Below, piece after piece: positions 13,638 through 25,138 of a stretch of 64,000 bases of DNA (within the stretch, counting starts at the first letter, position 1; each line of letters starts with the position of its first letter). Below the pieces are notes generated by a model. The model had not been told where the DNA came from. It saw only the letters and a list, made by a program, of their open reading frames with translations, and made no database searches. This stretch comes from Megamerina dolium (Eukaryota > Arthropoda > Insecta > Diptera > Megamerinidae), in assembly GCA_963854835.1 (NCBI GenBank), contig OY978525.1, positions 110,368,917 through 110,432,916 on the forward strand, read 5' to 3'. Position numbers and translations under genes: made by a program.

Positions 13638-14002
13638 GGGGTGGGTGCCGTAGCTCAGTGGTTAGTGTGTTCGCCTTCTGATCTGTAGGTCGTGGTTCAA
13701 TACCCGGCTGATGCATAACAAATTTAATATCGAAAAGATTTTTCTTTCGAACGGTACCCACCTGTCGGCAAGCAATTGGCAATTCTTCCGACAGTAACAA
13801 CTTGCCATGAAAAAGCTTCTAAAAAGAACTCTGTGACAAAGCTCAGAAAAAGTTATGTCACAAGTGTTCTGCCGTTCGGAACCGGCTAAAATAAGTAGGT
13901 CCATTCTAATACTGTCCAAAATTTAAGACGCACAACAGTAATGGAAGAGAAGCTCGGCCAATGAGCCCTTTGGGGCTTTAAGTGTCACATATTTTTTTTT
14001 TT
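13638..14002 (+). mobile_element. SINE copy 5 (subfamily B, reference copy)
   Basis: Best-preserved copy: 365 bp, exact 14-bp duplication TATTCTTCAAAAAT (13624-13637, 14003-14016). Order: tRNA-like head (13641-13710), body, GAGCCCTTTGGGGCTTTAAG, then GTCACATA and a T tract. It does not encode protein; the minus-strand frame at 13662-13919 is a chance frame also found in other copies. Confidence 0.95.
13651..13704 (+). promoter_or_regulatory. Internal pol III promoter (A and B boxes) of SINE 5
   Basis: A box TAGCTCAGTGG at 13651-13661 and B box GGTTCAATAC at 13694-13703 (GGGTTCAATCCC in copy 1). Their spacing is that of a tRNA gene. The same arrangement is in copies 1, 4, 6, 7, 8 and 9. The cloverleaf is imperfect, so this is not a tRNA gene. 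Confidence 0.85.
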
Positions 14003-14735
14003 TATTCTTCAAAAATAATTTCGGGCATATGTCTACCACGGCTACGACTTACATGATCCATTCAATCAGTTCATTTTTTCACTATTTTTTCCAATAAATC
14101 TAGCCATATTTCGTCAAGGGTGGCTTGAATATTGACAATATTGCCAATGCTTCAAGAGTACGTTGGTATGTCAGCAGAAACCAATGACTTAACAATGCCC
14201 CGTCAAAAGTAGTCAAGAGAAGTTAAATCGCACGAACAAGGAGGCCAATTAACAGAAACACCTCTGAAAACAAAATTGTCGCTGAATTGTTTTTGCAATA
14301 ACTCGATTATTGCACATGTTGTATGGCATCTTGTTGAAAACAAATATCATCGATGTTTTTATTGATCAATTTGTTGAAACAAAAAGTCAGCATGGTTCGA
14401 TAATGCTCGCCATTCACCGTTACAGCAACTCCATCCTCATTTCGAAAGAACTAAGAACGGATGATGCCACCAGCGTTTAAAGCACACCAAATAGTCAATT
14501 TTAATAGATATAATGGTGATTGATCTTCGATCCATATATGGCCATTTTGTTTATTTACGTAAGCGTTCACCAAGAAATTATGCCGATCATAAAATGGACG
14601 AATTGCTTTATGAATTTCGCTAACAGGATCCAGAATTTACTGAACATGTCAACAAATGTCAACACAGTTTGACAATTCTCATCTGTCAAACCATAAATAT
14701 CACTATCGATCTTATGCAGCAAAAAAAAACACCCG

Positions 14736-15720
14736 TTATATAGATTTTCGAATTACCACAGTTAAAAGTCAAGTGATTTGAAATAAAATATACAAAATTT
14801 CATCAAAATCATACATTACTTTTTACAATGTATTTATTCTAATCTCCTAATCGCTATAAATATATTATAAGTATTATAAGTATTAAGCAGAGAATGCACA
14901 GCTGTTCTTGAATATCAAGATTTCAAATTTTTATGTCTTTTCACCAACCACACAAATGATTATAAATGCTATTAAAATTCTTTAATTGTCTCGCAAGTAT
15001 ATATTTTTCAAAAATAAAATTTCAAAAATTATTTAAATTTATTTTTATTTTTACAATTTATGATCATGAATTGTTTACTTTATTGGATTGATCATAAATA
15101 TTATGGTGGTGGAGTGGATGGATGGTGGTGGTTCACCCCAATAAACTTGTTCACTGTTACATGTGATATCGAATATAATCTTAAAGCATACAAATGAATG
15201 ATATCAAACATTAACCTTGAGTAAGGTTGAATAACAGCAAAATATGAAGAAGAAGAAAAAGATGTATTAGCAAAGAGCCAAAAAAACAAGAAATTTATGT
15301 AAGTATTGGCAATTTTTGTAATAGCATGAATTTTTTATTATTTTATTTTATTTTTTTTTTTTATAATAACTTTTTATAAAAAAAACTGAACTGTACTGAA
15401 CTCTTCATATACTTGCATTTTATTAGAATTAAATTAAACTAAATTCAACTTATCTAAAAAACAAAAATTGTATAATTTCAAAATAAAAGTACTTTGAACT
15501 TAGTCGCACTTTGTAACTGTGCGTTTTGAAGAAGTATAATTAATACTTGTATAAATAAGTGCTTGCATTCGTCAAATATAATTTAGTTGTTTTTTATTTT
15601 TTTTTTTTTATTTATTTATTTATTTTTTTATTTTTTTTTTTTTTTTTTGATATTGCTGCACTTTGTAATAATACCAGTATAAAGAATTAAACTACAATAA
15701 CAATAGCAATATGAAATAAA
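14736..15720. other. AT-rich spacer, no gene
   Basis: Poly-T and poly-A rich; no supported gene or repeat. Confidence 0.4.
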
Positions 15721-17310
15721 AAAATCTCCTTACAGTCGGCTGGGGCCGACCAAACTATACCCTGCATATGTAGATTTATATATAAAAAGTTTACTCGAAT
15801 ATCCAACTTTTCTTTTATTTCCACTTTTCGAGAAATAATTTTTGCATATACTACTAATTTACACCCGAAATATGGTTGACTTTGACGAAGTAAAAGGATT
15901 TTAAGATAATTCCGAGGCTTAGTATGGGAGCTATATAAAAAGTGGGCGTGCTTACCACTTTCTAGTAAATCCAATTAATTTTTCAATGTTAATCCGCACC
16001 TTAAATTTGGTGTCCTACGTTGAATAGTTTCTAAGTTATAGTGGTTAACATTTTTGTTTAATTTCCTCGACTTTGTATGGGAGCCCCAATAAGAAGTGGG
16101 CGTGGTACGCTGATTTTTCGCCAGATTATTTCCGACTACGATATTAATTTAAGTGTCAATTATGGTTATTGTAGACATAAGATTGCCTAAGTTACAGCTG
16201 TTTCAATTTAAAATTTTTATGGGGGCTACGATAAACACTGGGCGTGGTGCGCCCATTTTCTGTGAGCCTAGTTGCTCGTACAATACTAATCCATACCCTA
16301 AGTCTCGTTGTCCTAGGCTAAATGGTTTGTAAGCTATGGAGCTTAAAATTTTAGTTTAATTCACTCGACTTTGTATGGTAGACTCATGAAGGAGTGGGCG
16401 TGGCACACTAATTTTCTGCCAGATTTTTGCCGACTACGATATTAATTTAAGTGTCAATTATGGTTATTCTAGACAGAAGATTGCCGAAGTTACAGCTGTT
16501 TCAATTTAAAATTTGTATGGGGGCTACGATAAACAGTGGGCGTGGTGCGCCCATTTTCTGTGAGCCTAGTTGCTCGTACAATACTAATCCACATCTTAAA
16601 TCTCGTTATTCTACGCTGAATAGTTTGCAAGTTAAAACCGGTAACATTTTTTTTAATTTCCGCAGCTTTGTATGGGAGACCCAAAAAGGAGTGGGCGTGG
16701 CACATTGATTTTCTGCCATATTATTTCTGACTACCGTGTTAATCTAAGTGTCAATTATGGTTATTCTAGACAGAAGATTGTAGAAGTTACAGCAGTTTCA
16801 ATTTAAAAGAAGTACAGACACTTTGTATGGGAGCTACGCTAGAAAGTAGGCGTGGCTCACCCACTTTTGGCGAGGTTATATAGTAGTATAATATAACTCT
16901 ATGTGCAAAATATTGTTGTCCCAAGTGGTATATTATGTGAGTTATAGCAAGTTAAAGATTTTGAAAATTTCGAGGTTAGTCGCTTTGAATGCTTCGTGTG
17001 GGCGTGGTTATTGACCGATCATGCCCAATATCAATCCCCTCCGTACCCTTGGATCATAGGTTACTTGTGCCAAATTTCATCGAAATAGCTCAATATGTAC
17101 TCAAGTTATCGTGCGAACCAGCCAGGTGACAGACAGACGGACGGACGGACGGACGGACGGACGGACGGACGGACATCGTTAAATCGAAAATTTAATCGAC
17201 GCTGATCACGAATATATATCCATGTCTATATCTCCGGAGATTCCTTCAAGTGGACACAAACATCTGACCGAAATGAATATACCATGCATATTGCATTATG
17301 CAGGGTATAA
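15721..17310 (-). mobile_element. DINE-1/Helentron-like element, copy A
   Basis: Non-autonomous element with 13-bp subterminal inverted repeats TATACCCTGCATA (15756-15768; complement at 17297-17309). A terminal hairpin GTCGGC-TGGG-GCCGAC lies at 15735-15750, outside the subterminal repeat, and marks the 3' end. A GGAC microsatellite is near the other end (~17137-17174), with ~300-bp internal tandem units between. These parts match the layout known for Drosophila DINE-1 (HINE). No Rep/helicase coding is present. Short frames such as 16451-16708 come from the tandem units. Confidence 0.75.
17137..17174. repeat. (GGAC)n microsatellite in Helentron-like copy A
   Basis: About nine GGAC units after ACAGACAGACGGAC, equivalent to the GTCY tract of DINE-1 elements. 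Confidence 0.9.
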
Positions 17311-17476
17311 CAAGACATAAATATGTATACATCTACTTATAACAATTACATGGTCTGCAATTATTATTATTGGCATTTACATAATTAATATTGAAATTTA
17401 TTGAATGAATTATTACTAAATTTTAATTAATTTTGTAAAAATAAAAAAAGGTGCACATTATATGATGGTAATGATA

Positions 17477-17531
<55 letters not shown>
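17477..17531. repeat. (GAT)n microsatellite, ~55 bp
   Basis: About 18 perfect GAT/ATG units. Confidence 0.95.
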
Positions 17532-17532
<1 letters not shown>

Positions 17533-17739
17533 ATATGGCAATATATTTATCAACAAACACAGTGCATAATCTCTATTCAATAACTATGCATATATATATA
17601 TTACACAGTACAACAAATATTCGGTATTTAGAGTCACAAGCAAATCGATTATGCAGTTTTCGACCTAACAAATATAGAAGACACTTTTGATTCAAATTTA
17701 TTTTACTACTCTTTTCTGCATAGTTTTCTTGAAAGTTCA

Positions 17740-17960
17740 CAAATTTCTTCTAGCGATGCTCCCATGATTTTAATCCATCGAAACACAGTATTGGAAATGT
17801 TCATTCGAGCACACTTTTGATCGACTGTAAGCAAACGCGGTACCCTAAATCTTCATTGAAAATGTCGCGCTATATCTCTCACTTTAATTCGGTACTCGAG
17901 CCTCCATGCTAAAATTTAGCTTCTTAAAACTTTCACTGTAGTAAATGAGCGCAAAAACTC
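17740..17960 (-). mobile_element. mariner fragment, very degenerate
   Basis: Minus-strand reading gives VPRLLTVDQKCARMNISNTV followed by FRW, resembling the WVPRLLT..QK segment that precedes the catalytic domain of mariner transposases. No termini or catalytic residues are recognisable. Confidence 0.45.
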
Positions 17961-19023
17961 CCTAGACAGCGTCCACCGCACCTTTGATTTATGTAGGTGT
18001 TTTGTAAAAATGAATTTTTAAAATATTTATTTTTCCATTTTCTATTCACGAATGTTGCCATCATATTAAGGTCGGAAACTTTTTAATTCAACCTCAAATT
18101 CACAAAAAAAAATTATAATTTAAAAAAATTTCAATTTTTATCCAGATTTTCCATTGAAATTGTAAAATATTTTCATTTTTCATTATTATAATTTTTTTTT
18201 TTTTATACAATTTTCATTATTTATAATAGGTATATTTAATAATGCAATACCAATACAGCATAATACATATTAAAAATGATATTATGCATTGCATTGGTAA
18301 TGACAATAAGATAAAAGTAAACAATATGTTATTTATTTAACACAAATACAATATTTCCATTTTCATATTATTTTATATTATTTATAATTAATGATTTTCT
18401 CCATTTCTATATACATGCGGTTATGGACTGTACATTAATATATGAACACATATGTATGTACCCATTAGGAAAATACATAAAAGATTAAAGGGGCACAACT
18501 AGTTTGACCACCCGAAAAATATGTGATTTTTGTAAATTGTTAATAAAAAAAAATATTGCGTCTAATGTTTTAAAATTTTGCAAATATATTTATGCATAAA
18601 TAATGAAAACAAAGTAATTTTTTCAAATAAAAATATGCGATTTTCAGCAAATTATTCACCATATCCAGAGTCTTCAAAAATAATATGCAACAAAATGGTA
18701 GATTTTTGAAAAAAAAATCAAATTTTGCTCCAAAATTGTATGGTTTTTGGCCTGACATTATATTTACATTTTTCATCCAATTATAAAAGTGGAGAGACAT
18801 TGTATGGAAAAACAAATACACAATAAGCTAAAAAAAAAGACCCAAGTCGAACGGATGATTTGTTATCGTGTTACAGTTGCAGCAAATGTGAAAATTTTAG
18901 TTTTAAGAAAAACGCGTTTAAGGGGGAAGACCACCTTGAGCTGTCGGAAAATAAAGTATTTTCGGAATTTTTTTCAGCATTAAAACAACTTGTAATGATA
19001 AAATGTTTTATATGATTTTATTA

Positions 19024-19390
19024 TAATAAAAATAAATATGTGGCCACATAAAGCCCCAAAGGGCTCATTGGCCGAGCTTCTCTTCCATTACTGTTGTGCA
19101 TCTTAAATTTTGGACAATATTAGAAGGGACCTACTTATTTTAGCCGGTTCCGAACGGCAGAACACTTGTGACATCACTTTTTCTGAGCTTTGTCACAGAG
19201 TTCTTTAAGAAGCTTTTTCATGGCAAGTTGTTACTGTCGGAAGAATTGCCAATTGCTTGCCGACAGGTGGGTACCGTTCGAAAGAAAAATCTTATCGATA
19301 TTAAATTTGTTATGCATCAGCCGGGGATTGAACCACCGACCTACAGATCAGAAGGCGAACACACTAACCACTGAGCTACGGCACCCATTA
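19024..19390 (-). mobile_element. SINE copy 6 (subfamily B, full length)
   Basis: Minus strand, 367 bp, exact 10-bp duplication GATTTTATTA (19014-19023, 19391-19400). The tail reads GGCCACATATTTATT on the SINE strand. Head and both pol III boxes are intact. Confidence 0.93.
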
Positions 19391-19436
19391 GATTTTATTA
19401 GTTATCTTTTTTACAATAAATGTCAATTTTTTTTGC

Positions 19437-19535
19437 TTGGATCTCGGGCTCCCTGTACACGCTGCACCAGGTCGCGTAGCCCCCCTCCAGCCCGGTTTTC
19501 CCCATCGGTGGGACATCTGGACCCTTGGCAAGTGA
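19437..19535. other. GC-rich island of unknown origin
   Basis: About 100 bp with far higher GC than its surroundings (CACCAGGTCGCGTAGCCCCC, CCCATCGGTGGGAC). It lies inside the inner inverted-repeat element. It could be captured sequence; I do not recognise a protein in any frame. Confidence 0.4.
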
Positions 19536-20188
19536 ATCTGGAACAAAAGTTATATAGGCAGGTTATTCTTCATATAATTTCGCACTGAAATACGGAACTC
19601 GTTTTTTAAAAAGTTAATTTTTACGAAAATGGTGGCTATTTATAAAAAAAATTGTTAATTTTTTACCTGTAAAATTTGCCTCAAAATCTTGCTTTAAAAA
19701 TCCAAATTATAAAATATCAAAACTCCCATCCAGTATTTCGATGCAGAATTAAATTCTCGATAATTTTGCATGGTTTCATCAAAATCGGTTGAAAACTGCA
19801 AGCGTGATATGTCCCACCAGTTTACAAAATGTCGTTTCGAGATAAACGCGTTTGAAGTGCCCCGGGAAATTTTTTAAAAAATCGTCTCGTTACCTCGTTT
19901 AAATGTTTCTGGCGGACTATAGATGCATACTACATTAAAATACACACATCATAGAACATTTCAAGCAAAAAAAATAAAAATTCGATTTTTTCAAACCGTC
20001 AAAGTCGTCTTCCCCCTTAAAGGTAAGGTTTCATTGTTCATTCTAGCTGCTCTGCAGAAGACTGTAACTCATAACTATTTGAGATTCTCACTTGAAATTT
20101 GTATTAATTTATTTTTAAAGTCATAAATTATCGAAAAATGCAATAAACAACGAAATTTTCAACATTTCAAACTATTTGTGCCCCTTAA

Positions 20189-22282
20189 GGCGTTTGCCAT
20201 TTGAAATATGTAAATGTACTTTGATTTCCTTCATGAGATTTCTCAATGATAGTTCCATCATATATTATTGTAAAATATTATCTTATTATTTCGACACCAA
20301 CGTCAGTAACTTTACGTTACGTTATGCCTATGTCACCTTATAATGCTTTATTAAAATTTGGGTTAGAACTTCGACATTTTTTCATGAATTTTTTTTTTAA
20401 CAAGAAAATAAAATACGATCGTTTTAAAATTTATACATGTTTTTATTGGTGTTTTCAAGTATAGAAAAAAAATTTTTTTTTTTAGTTAATTTTACATTAA
20501 TTTGTTTTTAATTTTTGACGTCAGAGTGGAGTCCTTGAAAAAAAGATGAGTTGGTTCGAGGAAGCATACAGCCTTCCGAAATTATCTGAAATAAAAAATT
20601 CAAAAATATTATTTAATGAACTAACCTATAATATACATAAAAAAAAACAAAAACAAAATGGTCGACTTGTGAAAAAAGTTCTCAAAATCTAATTTTTTTT
20701 TTCTTGATAAATTGTTTAAATAAAATAGTTTATTATTAAAAAATTAAATGTTTTAAAGGTTACGTATTTAGATAAGTGTGTCTAGAATAACGGGTAAAAT
20801 TTTTAGCCAAATCGGTTGAATAGCTTTGAGTCAGTACTTCCCCGAAATTTCGAAAACATGGTTTTGAGAAGAACGCGTTTAAAGTTTTAACAACAGATTC
20901 ATACACACTACGGCGTGCTCTCTTATTTTAGCAATAACTTTAAAAAATATTCAAAATTTCGGTCGGAAATTTTTAGAGTATATGTTTAAAATGTTTTCCT
21001 TCCGAAAAATATAAAAAAAAATCCATTTTTTTGAACCCATCACACCGGAATACTACCATAAACCAAAAATAAGTAGACTGTTGTAGACTGTAATGTATGT
21101 ATTATGAAAATTTTACCTTTCCTACTGGTTATACATATGCACCAATATGCATTGATAAATCGTGCTGTTAATAAATACGTACATACATACTTGTAATTTT
21201 CATCCTTGACCGCATTATGTCCGTTTTTGGTAACGACGCTATTGCAGTTATTAACGTAATTATTGTTACTATAATTGTTCACAATAGTATTACGCCCGCG
21301 CATGAAATTTTCAAGTGCATATGTATTCCATCACAATTACACAATAACAATAAGAATACCGATAGTAATGACGACAATACGGACACGACCATCAATAATA
21401 TTATATGTGATGCATCAAGAAATTGCATAAGATATGCAAGATTGCTGTTGTTGTTGTTGTTGTTGTTGTATTTTTTCTACAACTATTCATTATTTGCATG
21501 ACAATAATTTACAATACAATTTACACACAAGTGCATACAAATGTGCATATTAAATAGTAAGCATACTTATATGCTATTTTAGATATTGATTTGTTATTGC
21601 TGATATCATTATACGTAAAACATTGCACTTGTATTCAACGGACATTGACTGCAATTCAACAGTTGCTGCTATTAGTGTTATTGTATTGATTATTGTTATT
21701 AATAAATAAAATGCATAATATATACTTGTGTGTTTATATACATTTGTTGTTTTTTATATATATATATTTTTTTTTTTTTTTTTGTAAATTTAAATATTGA
21801 AATATGAATATCTTACTTTTATTAAAATTTTTTGTTTTTGTTGCTATAAATTCTTATTCATACACGTGGGTGCTAAGCATGATCATTTATGATCATCACT
21901 AAAATCATTTGATTCATTTATTGTGTGAATAGTTATGTGTGAATATTAATTGAACAATATTGCTTTACTGCTTTTTACCATATATGTTCAAAGTTAAGTG
22001 TAGCACACAAATGATTTGCATTTCATTAAAATTTTTTCCTAAAAATATTTTGAATTTGTTTTTTTTTTTTTTGTTTTTAGCTTTTAAAGTTGAAAGATTA
22101 GATAATTACTCTTAGTAACAAAGCTTTTAAATGAAGGCGGATTGTAAGAACAAGTTCCCATAAATATAAAAATATTATACACACTATAGTATGGAAGTTT
22201 TCACAAAAAAAATTTTTTTACTAATAATTTTTTGTGCTCAATAACACTACTTTACAATAAATTATTTTGAAAAATGAAAGGG
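20189..22282. other. AT-rich spacer, no gene
   Basis: No supported gene. It includes a third copy of an AACGCGTTT-containing module (~20811-20890) related to sequence at ~19785-19860, and a (TTG)n tract at 21443-21469. Confidence 0.45.
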
Positions 22283-22960
22283 GATAATTAGTATTAATTT
22301 CCTGAATTCAAAACATATTTTTTTTTTAAATTTATTGTATTGTCAGGATTTGAGATAACGGTAATTTTGTATTTTCTTAGATCTCACTTCATTCAAAACA
22401 TTTTTTTCTAGAACTGTGAAGTGCAATCAACACAGACAGTTCGAAAGACAATTAAAATACGTTTTTAATGACATATAACAGTAATTGAGCTAAAACCCGT
22501 AGAGTTATGGCTGGTCAAAGTTAAAGTTTTAGCGATTTTAAAAAAAATTTTAATTTCGAAAGTGATTTTTTTATAAAAAATTGAAAAAATTAAGAATCAT
22601 TTATTTTATGAAAAACTAGTCGGTTTAATTGCAAACAAATTAAGCCTAATATTACCTAGATCGAGTGAAAATTTTATTTTTGATAATTTTTTTTTTCTGC
22701 AACACTTAATATTTTAAGTATTTCATTCACTGCAAATTGTATGTCGTTGAAAGTGTATTTTAATTGGCTTTCGAACGAGATGCTGTTTGTATTGAATGCA
22801 CTTAACAGTTCAGCAAAAAAATGTTTTTGAACGAAGTGATTTCCAAAAAAATCACAATATTACCGTTATTTCAAAAACTTCAACATACAATACAAAAAAA
22901 AAAATTGTTTTATGTGTTCTGAGCTCAGGAAGTCAATACTAACTATCTTCTATACCTGAA
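22283..22960. mobile_element. Long-arm inverted-repeat (foldback-like) element
   Basis: The left arm GATAATTAGTATTAATTTCC... pairs with the complement of the right arm, GATAGTTAGTATTGACTTCC.... The homology continues inward for ~200 bp: GATAACGGTAATTTTGT faces AATAACGGTAATATTGT, and CAATTAAAATACG faces CAATTAAAATACA. The arms are imperfect (roughly three quarters identical by eye). No coding sequence; class unknown. Confidence 0.6.
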
Positions 22961-23050
22961 TTTATTTTTTGGCCGGGTATATTCATTTTGATCGCATTTT
23001 TGTAGTGATTTGAAGAAAGCTTCGGAAATTTAGAAAATTACATATATAAT

Positions 23051-23415
23051 TGTGGGTGCCGTAGCTCAATGGTTAGTGTGTTGGCCTTCTGATCTGTAGG
23101 TCGTGGTTAAATCCCCAGCTGAAGCATAACAAATTTAATATCGAAAAGATTTTTCTTTCGAATGATATCCACCTGTCGGCAAGTAATTGGCAATTCTTCC
23201 GGCAGTAACAATTTGCCATGAAAAAGCTTTTAAAAGAACTCTGTAACAAACCTCAGAAAAATTGATGTCTCAAGAGTTCTGCCATTCGGAACCGGCTAAA
23301 ATAAGTAGGTCCATTCTAATATTGTCCAAAACTTAACACGCACAACGGTAATGAAAGAGAAGCTCGGCCAGAACGCTCTTCGGGGCTTTAAGTGTCACAT
23401 ATTTATTTATTTATT
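23051..23415 (+). mobile_element. SINE copy 7 (subfamily B, full length)
   Basis: 365 bp; flanks TTACATATATAAT (23038-23050) and TTACATACATAAT (23416-23428) match 12 of 13. The A box reads TAGCTCAATGG (one change). Tail GTCACATATTTATTTATTTA. Confidence 0.92.
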
Positions 23416-23428
23416 TTACATACATAAT

Positions 23429-24765
23429 ATATTGTTACGTTTTTATTTTTTGAGCGTTTAATTCTACTCGAATCAACCCTGTTCGATCGATTGTGAGCAT
23501 TTAATTCTATTCGAATCAACTCTGTTCGATCACTAGATTCTGCAATAATAATTGCAACACTTATATTGTACTAACTATGTTCAAAAAACAATTTATTTAA
23601 TCAACTGTTTACGATCAATTTTTAATTTAACTTGCTTACATATGATGTTGCCTCAATCAGTTGATGGTGTTATGTTGTCTCTATCATTTTCGGAGTCGAA
23701 TTGATTCATCTGTCAACAATTGGCCCTATTTATATTGTGTGGCAATACTCCAGAATCTTCCTTTATCGTAGTCAAGTTTCTTCTCCTTCTTTCTCGTTGG
23801 CTTGTTCTGATTATAGCCTATTTTTTTTTTTATTTTTTTTTTTTTTGACATTCGTTTCGATGCTACCATTATTCGTGCCATTCACAATTAGTGATGAATA
23901 ATCAACCATCGATAATCGTTACAATATATTCTTGTTCAGCTGTCTACGGTCTAAGAGTAAGAACACCAGCAATAATTGTTATGATCGATCAACTGCCACA
24001 TCCACACGGAGTAATCAGAATGTAATCATGGAATTTTTTCAAAATTTTATGCAGCTAAAAGGTAGTTAGTATTGCATGTAGGATAATAATATTGGGCATG
24101 CATGTAAATTGATTGTATATTCCATAACCACGCCCACTATGTAATATAGCTCTCAACAAATCTTGTGAAATATTTTTAACCCGGACCACCATACCATCTT
24201 AAAAAGTCATGGGTTATTTTTTTTTTTAACTTTAAATCACCATAACTTACAATCGTAAAAAAAAAATATTATGGAAATAAATCGTTGTGCAAGAAATGGG
24301 TGAGCCACAGTCATTAATTAATGTAAATCCCATCCAAAAATACTGCTATGATCCACAAAATGCTATCGCACCCACTTAACCCACTTAAACATAATTGCGA
24401 GATTTAAAATATAATAAATATGAATAATACTTCCCAATTGAAAATATACGCCATAAAAATGGGTAGATCGCACTCACACTTTTACATATTACATCCATTA
24501 TATTATTATGCCCCTTAAATTATTATGATTAAAATTCGAGTACTGCACAAAGGATGGATATGATAAACTCAATATTTCTGTAATAATATTATAATATTTA
24601 TATTTCTGTAGGTTATGAATCGATCCGCTTTACTTTAACCATGTTAAAGTAGGTACTCTTAAAATGCAAACATTAAAAAATGTTAAGAATTTCAAATGAC
24701 ACAAAATTTTTAAAATCAAAATAAAATTTCGTCAAGGAACTAATGCCTCTGGCATTAGTCCATCC
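23429..24765. other. AT-rich spacer with possible Helentron-like trace
   Basis: At ~24090-24160 ACCACGCCCACTATGTAATA and nearby phrases (CACCATAACTTAC, GTGAGCCACA) resemble degraded units of the elements at 15.7 and 46.8 kb. The ends are not recognisable. An 8-bp-stem hairpin, CTAATGCC-TCT-GGCATTAG, lies at 24741-24759. No gene. Confidence 0.35.
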
Positions 24766-24772
24766 TATTGTA

Positions 24773-25131
24773 CCGTAGCTCAGTGGTTAGTGTGTTCGCC
24801 TTCTGATCTGTAGGTCGTGGTTCAATACCCGGCTGATGCATAACAAATTTAATATCGAAAAGATTTTTCTTTCGAACGGTACCCACCTCTCGGCAAGCAA
24901 TTGGCAATTCTTCCAACAGTAACAACTTGCCATGAAAAAAGCTTCTAAAAGAATTCTGTGACAAAGCTCAGTAAAAGTGATGTCACAAGTGTTCTGCCGT
25001 TCGGAACCGGCTAAAATAAGTAGGTCCCTTCTAATACTGTCCAAATTTAAGACGCACAACAGTAATGGAAGAGAAGCTCGGCCAATGAGCCCTTTGGGGC
25101 TTTAAGTGCCACATATTTATTTATTTTTTTT
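24773..25131 (+). mobile_element. SINE copy 8 (subfamily B, near full length)
   Basis: 359 bp with a short duplication TATTGTA (24766-24772, 25132-25138). It begins two to ten bases inside the usual head (CCGTAGCTCAGTGG). Tail GCCACATATTTATTTATTTT. Confidence 0.9.
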
Positions 25132-25138
25132 TATTGTA

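Larger units (their letters stand above)
13513..14735 (-). mobile_element. DD41D mariner relic, SINE inside
   Basis: Terminal repeats CGGGTGTTTTTTTTTT at 13513 and its complement AAAAAAAACACCCG ending at 14735. Minus-strand sequence at ~14170-14290 reads VNWPPCSCDLTSLDYF, the third catalytic block with DD41D-like context, but with a stop after F. The termini differ from those of the rosa-type copies, so it is a separate lineage. Without the SINE about 0.85 kb is left, so part of the transposase gene has been deleted. Confidence 0.75.
17311..18484. other. AT-rich spacer with (GAT)n and mariner trace
   Basis: Contains the trinucleotide tract at 17477-17531 and a faint mariner fragment at ~17740-17960, both listed separately. 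Otherwise nothing supported. Confidence 0.45.
18917..20021. mobile_element. TTAA-flanked inverted-repeat element (inner)
   Basis: TTTAAGGGGGAAGACCACCT at 18917 faces its complement (AGTCGTCTTCCCCCTTAAA) ending at 20021, with TTAA on both sides. It lies wholly inside the outer element and contains SINE copy 6. It is either a separate insertion or an internal repeat of the outer element. No coding sequence. Confidence 0.5.
18485..20188. mobile_element. TTAA-flanked inverted-repeat element (outer)
   Basis: The left end TTAAAGGGGCACAACTAGTT and the right end's complement TTAAGGGGCACAAATAGTTT form a ~22-bp inverted repeat at 18485 and 20188, flanked by TTAA. Non-coding. A second inverted pair and a SINE lie inside. 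Confidence 0.6.

Noticed and set aside
13641..13712. Possible functional tRNA genes at the SINE heads
   Set aside because: A and B boxes are present, but the anticodon arm and acceptor stem do not pair well, and the same sequence recurs joined to the SINE body.
13662..13919. Conserved ~85-codon frames recurring in several places (13662, 19190, 24787, 13109)
   Set aside because: All are within SINE copies, in different frames and lengths; the similarity is that of the repeat DNA, not of a protein.
23429..23700. Repeated TTCGATC words (ACTCGAATCAACCCTGTTCGATC twice) as regulatory elements
   Set aside because: A single short direct duplication without further support.
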